A stretch of DNA of 64,000 nt from Luteithermobacter gelatinilyticus (GTDB lineage Bacteria; Pseudomonadota; Alphaproteobacteria; Sphingomonadales; Emcibacteraceae), in assembly GCF_005849285.1 (NCBI RefSeq), contig NZ_CP040517.1, positions 43,501 through 107,500 of the forward strand, in the 5' to 3' direction. This document shows positions 52,630 to 63,288 of this stretch, piece by piece. Within the stretch, counting starts at the first letter, position 1. Each line of letters starts with the position of its first letter. Both the position numbers and the translations under genes were made by a program. The notes under the pieces were generated by a model. It did no database searches. It was not told where the DNA came from and was given only the letters and a program-made list of their open reading frames with translations.

Positions 52630-53853
52630 TCAGCCCGGCTTGCCGTCCTGACGCGGACGCATCAGATCACCGGTGAAGCGGACCAGAAACAGGCCATAAG
52701 CCACAAACCAGAACACCCCGGACAGGCTCATCAGCAGCAGAAACGATTCCGGTGTCAGCAGCGGCAGGACCCCCCGGCTTAGGGCCGCCAGATTGATCAG
52801 AACGAACATGGCAGTCAGAATCACCTCGTTTTTCAGCGGCTGCCCGGTATGACCAAGACTCGCCCGGCTCATCACTCCGAGCGTCAGGGACCCCGCTGCG
52901 CCCACCGTGAAAACATGCAGTGCATGGCTTAAGGTTATGGTTTCTGTCAACAGAGCCACCGCCAGCAACGCAAAGCCGGCCACAAGCCAGTAATACCCCA
53001 GATGCAGAATAAACAGCAATGGATCATGGGACACTTTCCAGCCCCGCCAACCCACCGCACGGCCCAGCGTGACCAGAAACACCAGTGCGGCCAGCCCGCC
53101 GACCACTGCCGCCGGCGCTCCCGCTAGAACAGCCAGTGCCGTCAGCAGGATCAGTCCCCCCGAAAGAGGTTGCAGATAAGGCCGTTCGCTTTGGCGGATC
53201 TGGGGATATTTATTGCGGGTGAAGGCCGCAGCGATACGCCCGCCAATCACATTCATCAGCAACACGATCAGCAGCACGGCCGGCAGAAAAATACGCTGCT
53301 CCGGCCAGTCCAGCCGCCCGGTCGCCTGAAAATGGGACAACAGATTAAGTCCCGCCAGAACCAGAAGAATTACGGGAATAAAATAATTGCGTTTGTTGCC
53401 GCTGTCCACCAGGACAGGCAGGATGACCCCCGCACAGGCCACCAGAAACCCGACATCTACAATCATCACCACGCCTTCGGGCATCCAGTCCGCCAGCCAT
53501 ACCGCCAGCCGCCCCGCAAACCAGAGCAACGCCAGCAGGCTCAGCCCTGTTGCCCCCGCCACGGGCCGCCCCGTCCAGTTGGGCACCGCCGTGAACAGGA
53601 AGCCGGCAATAACCGCCCCCAGAAACCCAAAAATCATTTCATGCTGGTGCCAGCCCACCGGAGTAAAATAGTCCGATAAAAAAACGCCCTGACCGGAAAT
53701 GACCAGAACCCAATAGGGCACGATCACCACCGCCAATAATGCCGCAAGAAGAAAAAAGATACGAAATCCGGCTCGAAACACCATTGGCGCCCTCTCGTGA
53801 ATTGGCCTGCCCCGAACGTCTTTGTCGTGAACTTTTTTGTCGTGAACTGGCAT
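52630..53853 (-). CDS. nnrS: NnrS-family heme-copper membrane protein
   Basis: Multi-pass membrane protein of the NnrS family, linked to nitric-oxide stress tolerance. About twelve helices are visible. Conserved stretches include PVGWHQHEMIFGFLGAVIAG with histidines, FTAVPNWTGRPVAG, HALHVFTVGAAGSLTLGVM and MSRASLGHTGQPL. The ATG at 53853 has GAGGAG eight bases upstream, so the longer frame to 53922 is rejected. The leader contains a small DNA duplication that encodes HDKKVHDKD. No denitrification gene is adjacent. Confidence 0.9.
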   Translation of the reverse strand: MPVHDKKVHDKDVRGRPIHERAPMVFRAGFRIFFLLAALLAVVIVPYWVLVISGQGVFLSDYFTPVGWHQHEMIFGFLGAVIAGFLFTAVPNWTGRPVAGATGLSLLALLWFAGRLAVWLADWMPEGVVMIVDVGFLVACAGVILPVLVDSGNKRNYFIPVILLVLAGLNLLSHFQATGRLDWPEQRIFLPAVLLIVLLMNVIGGRIAAAFTRNKYPQIRQSERPYLQPLSGGLILLTALAVLAGAPAAVVGGLAALVFLVTLGRAVGWRGWKVSHDPLLFILHLGYYWLVAGFALLAVALLTETITLSHALHVFTVGAAGSLTLGVMSRASLGHTGQPLKNEVILTAMFVLINLAALSRGVLPLLTPESFLLLMSLSGVFWFVAYGLFLVRFTGDLMRPRQDGKPG

Positions 53854-55119
<1,266 letters not shown>

Positions 55120-55156
55120 CCTGTCTCTCTAAAGAGATAAAGAACGCCGCCACACT

Positions 55157-55250
55157 CTCCCCCTTTGGGGGGAGAGCGCGATGACGGTTTTCCCTTCCTT
55201 GTCCTTGCCGCCTCTCCGTCGTCCTTACCGCGCAGGCGGCAATCCAGCCC
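55157..55250 (-). repeat. Composite intergenic repeat, copy 3 (inverted)
   Basis: The complement matches 421-530: GGCTGGATTGCCGCC, GAGAGGCGGCAAGGACAA, GGAAGGG, GTCATCGC and a C/G-run hairpin. It is followed by a half-arm of the 44-bp palindrome (CAATTCACCCTA, 55256-55267). Confidence 0.7.
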
Positions 55251-55264
55251 TTCGCCAATTCACC

Positions 55265-56832
55265 CTAGTTTTGTGCAGAAAGAAGCCGCTCCTGGGGCAA
55301 GGTCAGCCTGACAGTGGTGCCCTTCTGAACTTCACTGGCGATGCTCAGCTCGCCCTGATGCAGCTTAATCAGGCCGTGGGATATGGCCAGCCCCAGCCCC
55401 GTACTTTGTTCGTTTTCGGTTTTTTTACGGTTGTCCTGTACAAAAGGTTTGAGGATCTGGGATATTTTGTCAGGAGAAATACCGATGCCGTTATCCTCCA
55501 CCTCGATGCGTAACGTGCCGTCCTGTTGCGGCATCACCCGAGTAATAACCCGCCCCCCACGGGAGTATAGTTGAGGGCGTTGCTGAGCAGATTGAGCAGA
55601 ATCTGTTTCATCGCCCTGAGGTCGGCCTTGATCAGGGGCGGCGGGTCAGGGAAGACCGTTTCCATGCGGATGTGTTTTTCGCCGGCCATGTTCTGCATCA
55701 GAATATGGCACTGCTCAATCAATTCACAAAGATCGACCTCTTCTTCATAAAGGTCATATTTCCCGGCTTCTATTTTTGACATGTCAAGAATGTCATTGAT
55801 CAGCGATAACAGGTGATTGCCGCTGGTGATGACATACCCCACATATTCTTTCTGGCGCGGGTTGAGTTTGCCGAGGATTTCCGTGTCCAGAACCTCGGAA
55901 AAGCCGATGATTGAATTCAGCGGCGTGCGCAGTTCATGGCTCATGGTGGCCAGAAATTCCGATTTGATGCGATGGTCTTTTTCCGCGTCTTGTCGTGCGC
56001 TGTCCAGGTTGCGGACGAGGTCAGCAACCCTGAAATAACTGATGGTGCTGGCCAGACCCAGGATAAGGAACATGCCGAGGCTGATGGTGACCGGTAAGGA
56101 CATGGAGCGCACCGGGATATCATCGCCGGTCCAGGACAAATAGCCCAAGGCGGTGCCGTCAAGGCCCGGGAGCGGAAAGCTGTTTTCCTGCGGGGTCTGG
56201 GTGACATAAAGGTTGCCCAACTTAAGCCGGTCGCTGATGAGTTTCAGTTCTCCGGGCGTGAATATTTTCCAGAACAGCATGAGATCCCACGTGTCAGGCG
56301 AGGCCGACAGAAGCGACATGTCCGCATGCGGTACAATGGGGTGGAGGCTGAACAAGACCGGATTGCCCCGGAGGGTGTCATAAAAAAGCTGTGGTTTGTT
56401 GGCCCGAACATTGGGTCTTTTAATCTGGCGGATAAAATCATCGAGGCGGGTTTCGCGAAAATCTGCGGGCAGTTTATATCCGTCATGACCCTTATAGGTA
56501 AATTGCTGGAAACGGCTTTGATCCTGCCGGATAAGCGCGATACCATGCAGGCGCCCACCAAGAAATTCACTGGTGCCATAGGTGTTATCGATCCAGAACT
56601 GGTCCCCTTCGAGCGTGATTTTCTGATACGCCTCATCCCACACGCTATTGTCCAGGGCAATGGCCTGGATCTCCGAATGCAGGTTTTCCAGATACAGGCG
56701 GACCATATGTTGATGGTTGCTGCGGGTCAGATCCCGAATGCTGTAATAGGTGAAAAACAGGCTGCCAATGATTGCGGCACAGGCAAAACAGATCGTAATG
56801 GCGATAGGCAGAAATGTTTTGTTGAACCGCAT
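55265..56832 (-). pseudogene. Membrane sensor histidine kinase with a frameshift in the ATPase domain
   Basis: Hybrid of two frames. The first (55534-56832) has a membrane helix at residues 7-25 (LPIAITICFACAAIIGSLFF), a CHASE4-like outer domain, a second helix near 255-275, the H-box MSHELRTPLNSIIGFSE and the N-box LLNLLSNALNYTPVGG. It stops after a run of six C (plus strand 55553-55558). One base less there restores RVITRVMPQQDGTLRIE and the G-boxes DNGIGIS and STGLGLAIS of the second frame (55265-55537). It may be a mutation, a phase-variable tract or a base-call error. No response regulator is adjacent. Confidence 0.75.
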
Positions 56833-56913
56833 GATGCTGATCCGCAAACTTTCTTATAAGAGGCATCTGATAGGCTAAGGGCTGATTATATTGCCCAAAG
56901 CGTAAAGATTACT

Positions 56914-58266
56914 TTAATGCGTTTTCCCTATAACATTTTTTGCCGCTTCACGGAACATGTCGCCGCGCTGTTCATAATTGCGAAAGGCATCATAACTGGG
57001 GGCGGCGGGGGAAAGTAGTATCACCCCTTCTGCCGGGGTAAGTTCCACGGCCCGCCTCACGGCCTGTTCCAGGGAAAGGACCTTTTCCAGCTTGCCGTGA
57101 TATTTTTGTGTTTTAAGACAGTCATATAGCCTGTCCCCGGTTTCATAGACGGTAATTACGGCATGAAGATTTCGCTCAGTAATCAGCCGGGCCAGATGGC
57201 GATAATCCTGCTGGCGGTCCTGTCCGCCGGCAATCAGACACATATCCGGCCGGTCCAGCGCATTGAGCGCCGCCATCGTGGCCTCCGGGGTGGTGGCGAT
57301 GCTGTCATTATAAAAATAATGGCGGCCCAGCCGACCGAGCGGTTCCAGACGATGCGGCAACCCCCTAAAGTCCAACGCGGCCCTGAACGCGGCCTTCGGG
57401 TCCAGTCCCAGAACCTCGCAAACCGCAAGCGCCGCGCACAGATTTTCCCGGTTATGGGCGCCGGACAGGGGAAAGCTGTCCGTTTCCCCCAATATCCTGT
57501 CGCCGTGATAGAGCTGGCCTGACCGGCAATGCAGCCCCTCAGGATGGTTGAACCAGGTCACCCGCTTCCGCTCGGCGAGATACCGGCGGGTCAGCGCATC
57601 CTTATGATTAAGCAAGGCTGGTACCGTGTCGTCCCGCAGCAGGTTCATCTTGTCCCGGTAATAGGTTTCGTGGGTGCCGTGCCACTGGATATGTTCCGGG
57701 AAAAGATTGAGCAGTACCGCCAGATCCGGACGCCCTTTCAGGTCGGCGGTCTGGTAACTGGACAGTTCCAGAACCCAGTATTCGGCATCCCTGGCGTCGG
57801 GCTCCTCCATCAGATCCAGCAGCGGCCGGCCGATATTACCGCCCAGCAGTGCCTTGTGGCCCAACGTGCAGAGAATGTGATGCAGCAGGGAGGATGTGGT
57901 GCTTTTGCCGTTGCTGCCGGTTATGGCGATAATTTTGCCCGGTTTATCCAGCGCAAACCAGAGATTGGTACAGGAGGAGACCCGCACCCCCTGGCGTTCC
58001 AATTGGGCGATGTCGTCCCGATACAGGGATATGCCGGGGGATTTGATCACGACGTCGATTTGGTCACCCAGAGTGGAAAGTTTTTCTTCCGGAACAAAGT
58101 CCAGCCGGGAATCGGTTGCCATCAGGGCCGCCTTGGGCGGGGACCGGTCTACCAGAATCAGTCTTTTTGCGGGATAACAGCGGCGCAGGAAACGATAGGC
58201 GGACATGCCTTCCCGGCCCAGCCCCCAGATGGCGATACGCGCCTTATCCAGTTCCGATATAGTCAT
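56914..58266 (-). CDS. murD2: UDP-N-acetylmuramoyl-L-alanine--L-glutamate ligase (MurD2 type)
   Basis: Mur ligase family enzyme adding glutamate to the peptidoglycan precursor UDP-MurNAc-L-Ala. ATP site ITGSNGKSTTSSLLHHIL at about residue 115. Later blocks are WVLELSSYQTADL, NLFPEHIQWHGTHETYYRDK and DSIATTPEATMAAL. Its first 23 bases overlap murL, so the pair is coupled. In Xanthomonas such a pair uses L-glutamate, with MurL then epimerising it to D-Glu; the same is inferred here. The length of 450 residues is typical. The classical murD of the dcw cluster would lie elsewhere. Confidence 0.87.
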   Translation of the reverse strand: MTISELDKARIAIWGLGREGMSAYRFLRRCYPAKRLILVDRSPPKAALMATDSRLDFVPEEKLSTLGDQIDVVIKSPGISLYRDDIAQLERQGVRVSSCTNLWFALDKPGKIIAITGSNGKSTTSSLLHHILCTLGHKALLGGNIGRPLLDLMEEPDARDAEYWVLELSSYQTADLKGRPDLAVLLNLFPEHIQWHGTHETYYRDKMNLLRDDTVPALLNHKDALTRRYLAERKRVTWFNHPEGLHCRSGQLYHGDRILGETDSFPLSGAHNRENLCAALAVCEVLGLDPKAAFRAALDFRGLPHRLEPLGRLGRHYFYNDSIATTPEATMAALNALDRPDMCLIAGGQDRQQDYRHLARLITERNLHAVITVYETGDRLYDCLKTQKYHGKLEKVLSLEQAVRRAVELTPAEGVILLSPAAPSYDAFRNYEQRGDMFREAAKNVIGKTH

Positions 58267-59590
58267 GAAGCAGGGTCCAGTAGCTCTCGGGCAGGTGATG
58301 ATGGGGACTCATTTTCAGCGCCTCGCGCCTCAGGTCATCCCCGGACAGGGCTGCATCGGGGATTTCCGCCGCCAGTTTCTGCACCAGCGGGCTGTTCTGC
58401 CAATCCGGATGTATCATGAGGCTTTTCATAAGCGTGCGGCATTCGGCAATCTCGCCTACACACTCAAACGGTTTATGTCCCTTAAGTCCCAACAGTTCGC
58501 GGAACCCGTCTTCCTGAGCGGCCTCACTCAGCATGTCCTGGCCGAAAATAGTGGTCATTTTGTCCCGGCCCACAAAAGGCGCCAGCGCCAGAAACACAAA
58601 ACGGCATTTGGGACAGTCGCAGCACCATCCATAACGGCGCCGGCTTTCATTGATATGAAAATTGCTGTTACAGCTTTTGAACACGTCAAAATACTGTTCA
58701 TGACGGGCAAACAGGCAGGCAATACCGGTTTCCGACAGAGGACGAAGCAGGGAAAAATAGTTGAAATTTTTCAGCACATGCGCCGTCATGAAACGTGAAA
58801 AGTCTTCTTCAAATTCCAGCGACTTGCTGTATTGATGATTGATGTCGAGATCCAGATAGGCCAAATTGCCTTCATTGGCGGAACGCTCATTGGACATAAT
58901 CACGGTATCATAGCCGTATAAAATGGCCGCCGCCGCCATGGCAAAAGACAAGATCCCCGTAATCGGCACATGGCCGTTATAGGCCCCCTGTTCATTGAGG
59001 GCGAACAGGGCGGGGTCCAACTTGCGGCGAATGAAAATAGGGGAGGGCGTTCCGCTACGGGCGATGACGTCGAGGATTGGGCGGGTGGGATTGATGGCCA
59101 ACGGGCGCGGGGTGAGGCCCGCCTGTTTGAGGGCTTCCAGGCTAACAACGGAATCCTTGCCGCCACCAATGGGCACAGCGCAGCTCTTGGGCAGGGGCAG
59201 GGGGCTGGCCTCGGGAGCGGCTTCTTCTGCAATCGGGAAAAACAGCCGGTTGCGGAGGTCGAGATTGTTCTGGACGGCAAACTCTCCCAGCCCCAAGAGA
59301 TAGAATTTTCGGAAAAAGTCTGCTTCCTCTCGGGACAGCCGGCCGTTGGCCACAATGATTTCAGGCGGGCAGAAGGCTTTGTAATAGCTGATACCGGCGG
59401 CCAGATGCAACTGGCGGATTACTTTGTTCAGCGCGATGGCTTCTGCCGGGGTGAGGCTGGTTTTGGCGCCCTCAAAAATCAAAGTTTCGGTGAACGCCGG
59501 GCCTTCGTCATAGGCATAACTCAGCGAAATGGTGGCTTCTGCCGGATCATAGGAACAGCTGGTAAATTTAAACGCGTTTTTTAAAGTCAT
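58244..59590 (-). CDS. murL: UDP-MurNAc-L-Ala-L-Glu epimerase MurL
   Basis: Converts the terminal L-Glu of UDP-MurNAc-L-Ala-L-Glu to D-Glu using ATP, replacing glutamate racemase. The PP-loop-like motif PIGGGKDSVVSLEALKQAGL lies at about residue 140. MSNERSANEGN and SLEFEEDFSRF follow. A cysteine-rich YGWCCDCPKCRFVFLALAPF lies near residue 310. The length of 448 residues matches the family. It is upstream of and overlaps murD2, the arrangement described in Xanthomonas. If no murI exists elsewhere in the genome, this is the only D-Glu source for the wall. Confidence 0.9.
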   Translation of the reverse strand: MTLKNAFKFTSCSYDPAEATISLSYAYDEGPAFTETLIFEGAKTSLTPAEAIALNKVIRQLHLAAGISYYKAFCPPEIIVANGRLSREEADFFRKFYLLGLGEFAVQNNLDLRNRLFFPIAEEAAPEASPLPLPKSCAVPIGGGKDSVVSLEALKQAGLTPRPLAINPTRPILDVIARSGTPSPIFIRRKLDPALFALNEQGAYNGHVPITGILSFAMAAAAILYGYDTVIMSNERSANEGNLAYLDLDINHQYSKSLEFEEDFSRFMTAHVLKNFNYFSLLRPLSETGIACLFARHEQYFDVFKSCNSNFHINESRRRYGWCCDCPKCRFVFLALAPFVGRDKMTTIFGQDMLSEAAQEDGFRELLGLKGHKPFECVGEIAECRTLMKSLMIHPDWQNSPLVQKLAAEIPDAALSGDDLRREALKMSPHHHLPESYWTLLHDYIGTG

Positions 59591-59956
59591 TCAGATGCTG
59601 TCCGCTCGTCAAGTGAAATGTCCTGAAACACTGCTGTGGGACAGGGGCATCCCCCATACCCCCGGCAGCCTGCTTTCCGGTACCCCATGCCCGTCATATA
59701 TATTCCGGGGACACGGTGGTTCAAGAGGCCGAAAATTGGGGGCCGAAAATTGGGGGCCGGAAATTTGGGTCGGGCATTTATGTCAGACACTGTTACTGCG
59801 TTTTCATGACGTCGCCCGGAAGGGTCCAATCCCCATACATCATGTTCTAATAAGCCATTGAGGCAAAAGCAAGGCTTTCCCGGCCGTCTCCTTTCCCCGG
59901 CTCCTTTCCCCGGCTCATTTCCTTAGTTTACGACTTAATCTAAGACTTGCCAGGTC
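59591..59956. other. Intergenic with three-copy short tandem repeats
   Basis: No gene is supported. GGCCGAAAATTGGGG-type 15-base units repeat three times at 59727-59770, the last with changes. CTCCTTTCCCCGG-type 13-base units repeat three times at 59890-59925. Confidence 0.6.
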
Positions 59957-59994
59957 TAGGGTGAATTGAGCCAATCTATTCACAATTCACTCTA
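59957..59994. repeat. Shortened palindromic repeat overlapping a stop codon
   Basis: TAGGGTGAATTGAG opens and CTATTCACAATTCACTCTA ends the copy, in the inverted orientation with a shortened left arm. Its last three bases (CTA) are the complement of the TAG stop of the kinase gene to the right. Confidence 0.85.
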
Positions 59995-61287
59995 GAGATG
60001 ATGGATCCGATTCTGTGGGAAGATCAGGGCCACATAGGTGCCCCGGCCAATTTCACTTTCCAGAATCAGGCGACCGCCATGCAGTTCGATCATTTTTTTC
60101 ACCAATGTGAGACCAAGCCCGGTACCTTCCGTTTTGCGGTTCAGATGAGAGGATGCTTGGGTGAAAGGTTCAAGAATATGCTCAATGTCTTCTCGGGCAA
60201 TGCCGACGCCGCTATCGCGGACGGATACCTCCATTTCCCCGCTGTCCGTCAGGGCGGCGCAGATGTGGATTTTGCCGCCATCGGGGGTGAATTTAATGGA
60301 ATTGGAAACCAGGTTCAGCAACATCTGCTTCAGGCTGCGCCGATCGGCAGTCAGATCCGGCAGATCGTCGGGACAGTCGCAAATCAAGGCGAGGCCGCTT
60401 TGTTTCAGGTTCCGGCTGACCATATTGGCCACGCTGCGGATAATTTCCACCACGTCCACATGTTCTTCGTTGAGTTCAAACTTGTTGGCTTCGATTTTGG
60501 ATAAATCGAGAATGTCGTTGATCACATTCAACAAATGCTGGCCGGCATCCCGAATATCCTGCGAGTATTCCTTATATTGGGCGATTTGATGCGGGCCGAG
60601 CAGCTCGTCACTGAGAATATCCGCAAAACCGATGATGGCATTCAATGGAGTTCTCAGCTCATGGGAGGTCAGCGCCAGAAACTCTGACTTGGCCCGGTTG
60701 GCGCGTTCCGCCATTTCCTTGGTCAGGCGCAGGTTCTCAGCGACCTCCATCATCTTGCGGGTCTGTTCATAAAGCAGGGCTTCCCGCAGAGTGGTCGGGC
60801 TCAACCGGGTGACCTGGATCAGGCACTGGGGGGCGTTCATCGGGCCTTTGGCGGGTTTGACGGTGATGGTATGACTGAAGGGCCGTTTTCCTGTCTCGCT
60901 GTTTTTCGTCTTGTGTTCTTTGGATCCCTTTTCGGGGCTATCCTCCCGGATAAAAAGCGGCAGCGGCGAAAGATTCATGTCCGGAGAGAGGATAGAACGA
61001 ATGCGGTGTTTCAGGGCCGCATGGATGGACTTGTCCAACTGGCTGTTTTTTTGACCCGGAAAAATATCGAGGAAATTTTTCCCGGCAAGCGGTTTGTCGG
61101 GCAGATCACAATGATCGTAAAACCATTTATTGATCGCTAGGATGTTTTTATTCCGGTCGAGCAAAAGGATTCCGGTATCCATCTGATGCAGGATGGCTGC
61201 ACTCAGGGAATGATCCATCGCCGGAAAATGTCCGGAGGAGACAAGGGAACGTTTTGTCCCGACCTCTGGTTTTGCCGCCCCGCCCAA
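59992..61287 (-). CDS. PAS-domain sensor histidine kinase
   Basis: Cytoplasmic kinase with no membrane helix. A PAS-like region at about 30-85 (ILHQMDTGILLLDRNKNILA) is followed by a charged linker, the H-box LTSHELRTPLNAIIGFADIL, N-box LLNLVSNSIKFTPDGG and G-boxes DSGVGIA and GTGLGLTLVKK. The start is uncertain: a TTG at 61287 has GAGGGA six bases upstream, while an ATG at 61218 starts directly before the PAS region. The TAG stop is provided by the palindromic repeat, so the original C-terminus may have been different. No response regulator lies in the window. Confidence 0.82.
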   Translation of the reverse strand: MGGAAKPEVGTKRSLVSSGHFPAMDHSLSAAILHQMDTGILLLDRNKNILAINKWFYDHCDLPDKPLAGKNFLDIFPGQKNSQLDKSIHAALKHRIRSILSPDMNLSPLPLFIREDSPEKGSKEHKTKNSETGKRPFSHTITVKPAKGPMNAPQCLIQVTRLSPTTLREALLYEQTRKMMEVAENLRLTKEMAERANRAKSEFLALTSHELRTPLNAIIGFADILSDELLGPHQIAQYKEYSQDIRDAGQHLLNVINDILDLSKIEANKFELNEEHVDVVEIIRSVANMVSRNLKQSGLALICDCPDDLPDLTADRRSLKQMLLNLVSNSIKFTPDGGKIHICAALTDSGEMEVSVRDSGVGIAREDIEHILEPFTQASSHLNRKTEGTGLGLTLVKKMIELHGGRLILESEIGRGTYVALIFPQNRIHHL

Positions 61288-61513
61288 ATTGCATCCCTCT
61301 CAATTGTTCCGACTGTCTCTGGTTTGACCGTTTGTTCGACTGTCACATGCGGTGACCACCTCTCGCTGAGGGTGTAGAGATCGACTTTCTTGTAGGCCAG
61401 ATTGTTTTATTCTTTCGTCGCACAACCCTGTGATGTTTCGCAATCCTATAGCATATTTCTTATCAAATGATAAAAAATAATCAAAAAATACGATACAGTG
61501 GAAATTTTGTGTC

Positions 61514-62287
61514 TTAACCGGCCGCTGGAGCTGTTGCCGGGAAGGCCGCCAGAAAGCGGGAAAGACGCTTGGCGTTGGCCCCAAGGTCGCTGACGCCCAC
61601 ACGGGAAACACTACGCAGGTCAATACGGCTGCCCTGCTCCGCAGGCGTAATGCGGATCACAATGTCATCGGCAAAATTAAACCAAAACGTCCTGTCGGTG
61701 GCTTCAATATGCCCGGAGTCCCGATTTTGATAGATGACCTCCCAGCCCAACGCCCGGGCGGTGGCCAGGGCTTCCTCAAATGCTTTTTCCGGCGTCAGCG
61801 GGGTCATCAGGGGGCGGATGCCGGGATAGGCGGCCTGTTGTTGGCGGGCAGTATCGGCGCCACCGTAAATCAGGGAGTTGGCGTCTTTTCCGCGCTTGCC
61901 CACCAGAAAGGTGAACTGCGGTGGCGTGGTGGTGTCGGTAGTGATGTCATGAATGGGCGGCACACCGCCTTTGGTCATCATCAGATACAACACCGGACCG
62001 CTCAGTGCGAGTCCGGCGATCAGGGTGACGGTCAGGCTGAACATGCCCTGCACCAGTCTGTTACGGGAAAGCAGGGCAAGACCAATCAGAGACAGCACAG
62101 CCACAGCGCTGCCGCCATACAAGCTGAGCGCAATGGTCAGGCGAAACGCGGTAAGTGGTGTCCACAGGTTGAGGTGCGCCCCCGCGCCCAAGATCAGAAG
62201 TCCCGCGCCGAGCAGAAAGGTGATCATTAAAAGCCCTCGGGCGATCCAGGATTTTCTTTTAGGTCCGATAATCATGGTTTTTTCCAT
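61514..62287 (-). CDS. DUF1499-domain membrane protein
   Basis: Membrane protein with about three N-terminal helices (GLLMITFLLGAGLLILGAGA, then LTIALSLYGGSAVAVLSLIG and SLTVTLIAGLALSGPVLYLM). The C-terminal domain is DUF1499 (PEKAFEEALATARALGWEVI, then DSGHIEATDRTFWFNFADDI and SRIDLRSVSRVGVSDLGAN). Function is unknown. A second ATG four codons in is an alternative start; neither has a good ribosome site. It stands alone between non-coding regions. Confidence 0.82.
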   Translation of the reverse strand: MEKTMIIGPKRKSWIARGLLMITFLLGAGLLILGAGAHLNLWTPLTAFRLTIALSLYGGSAVAVLSLIGLALLSRNRLVQGMFSLTVTLIAGLALSGPVLYLMMTKGGVPPIHDITTDTTTPPQFTFLVGKRGKDANSLIYGGADTARQQQAAYPGIRPLMTPLTPEKAFEEALATARALGWEVIYQNRDSGHIEATDRTFWFNFADDIVIRITPAEQGSRIDLRSVSRVGVSDLGANAKRLSRFLAAFPATAPAAG

Positions 62288-62757
62288 TTTTGGCCATAGA
62301 ACTGGAACTGGCGAGGCGTGCCGGAGTGTTCGCTGTTCAGCGTTTTCTACAGGCCAGTGTTTTTCTACAGGGTCCCAGGGACCAGCCTCCGGCGGTATCG
62401 CGTGTGACGATCCCGTCCTAATTTCATGTCCATAACTCTATGAAAAAAAGGCAGGAATGGAAAGGAAAGTTTTGAGGAAATGAGGCGCGCAGAGTGTCTT
62501 ATAATATGGTCGGGCAATATGTTCGGACAATAGGGGGTGGTGTGCCGCTCAGAGAGATCGTTTTCCTTGGGAGGAAGCGGACTCTCAGACAGCCTTGCCG
62601 ACCCCTAAGCGTTTTTGCGATTTTTTTTCGGCTTTTGATCAGGATCAACGCCGGCACATTCCATGACTGATTATATCATCCCCGGTGAAACCTGCCCCCA
62701 TCCGTGCCGGGGGAGGCGTTGCCTCCCTATAGTGTGTTGAGAACCCGGATACAGAGC
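62288..62757. other. Intergenic, no gene recognised
   Basis: About 470 bases between the divergent DUF1499 and DUF2946-like genes. Frames here lack ribosome sites and domains. No repeat of the window's families was found. Confidence 0.5.
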
Positions 62758-63261
62758 ATGACCTGTTGCAGCAAAACCCATTCCCGCCTTTTCCAGGTTC
62801 CAGCAGGGCCTTCGGAAAAGGGCCGGCAAACGGGGCCCGGCTCACCCGCCGGACTGATGCTGTTGTTGGTGCTGGCGCTTCTGTGTCAGGGGCTTGTGCC
62901 GGCGCTGGCGCCGCTGGTGTCACGGGCTGCCGGGCTGCCGCATGGTTTGATTACGGCTCTATCCTTGATTTGCGGTCCCCAAGGAATTTCGGAGGGAATC
63001 TCGGGGGGAATTTGGGAGGGAAATTCAGAGAGGTCTGTTTCTGGTGATGACGCGCCGTCTTCACCGGGAGGACAGAGCCCCTGCGGCGGCTGTTGTCTGT
63101 TCAGCGGTCCACTCCTGCCGCTGCCTGCCGGGGGAGTGGGACTGTTTGCCCTGGTGGGCAAATCGCAGGGGATGTCGGTTCTGGGAGCCATCAGGCGGGA
63201 CAGCGTCAAATATGCCCTTTGCGGCCGGGGGCCGCCTGACAGGGTCCAGAGGGAATTGTGA
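62758..63261 (+). CDS. Small exported DUF2946-like protein
   Basis: A 167-residue reading from the ATG at 62758 with a hydrophobic segment (GLMLLLVLALLCQGLVPALA) and later LICGPQG and CGGCCLFSGPLLPLPAG, a cysteine arrangement reminiscent of DUF2946 proteins found near copper-related genes. The middle holds a degenerate GISEGISGGIWEGNSE repeat produced by GGAATTT-type DNA repeats. An earlier ATG at 62704 is possible. Ribosome sites are weak and the family call is tentative. Confidence 0.5.
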   Translation: MTCCSKTHSRLFQVPAGPSEKGRQTGPGSPAGLMLLLVLALLCQGLVPALAPLVSRAAGLPHGLITALSLICGPQGISEGISGGIWEGNSERSVSGDDAPSSPGGQSPCGGCCLFSGPLLPLPAGGVGLFALVGKSQGMSVLGAIRRDSVKYALCGRGPPDRVQREL

Positions 63262-63288
63262 CGGGCTGGGAAAACACTCAAAAAATAC

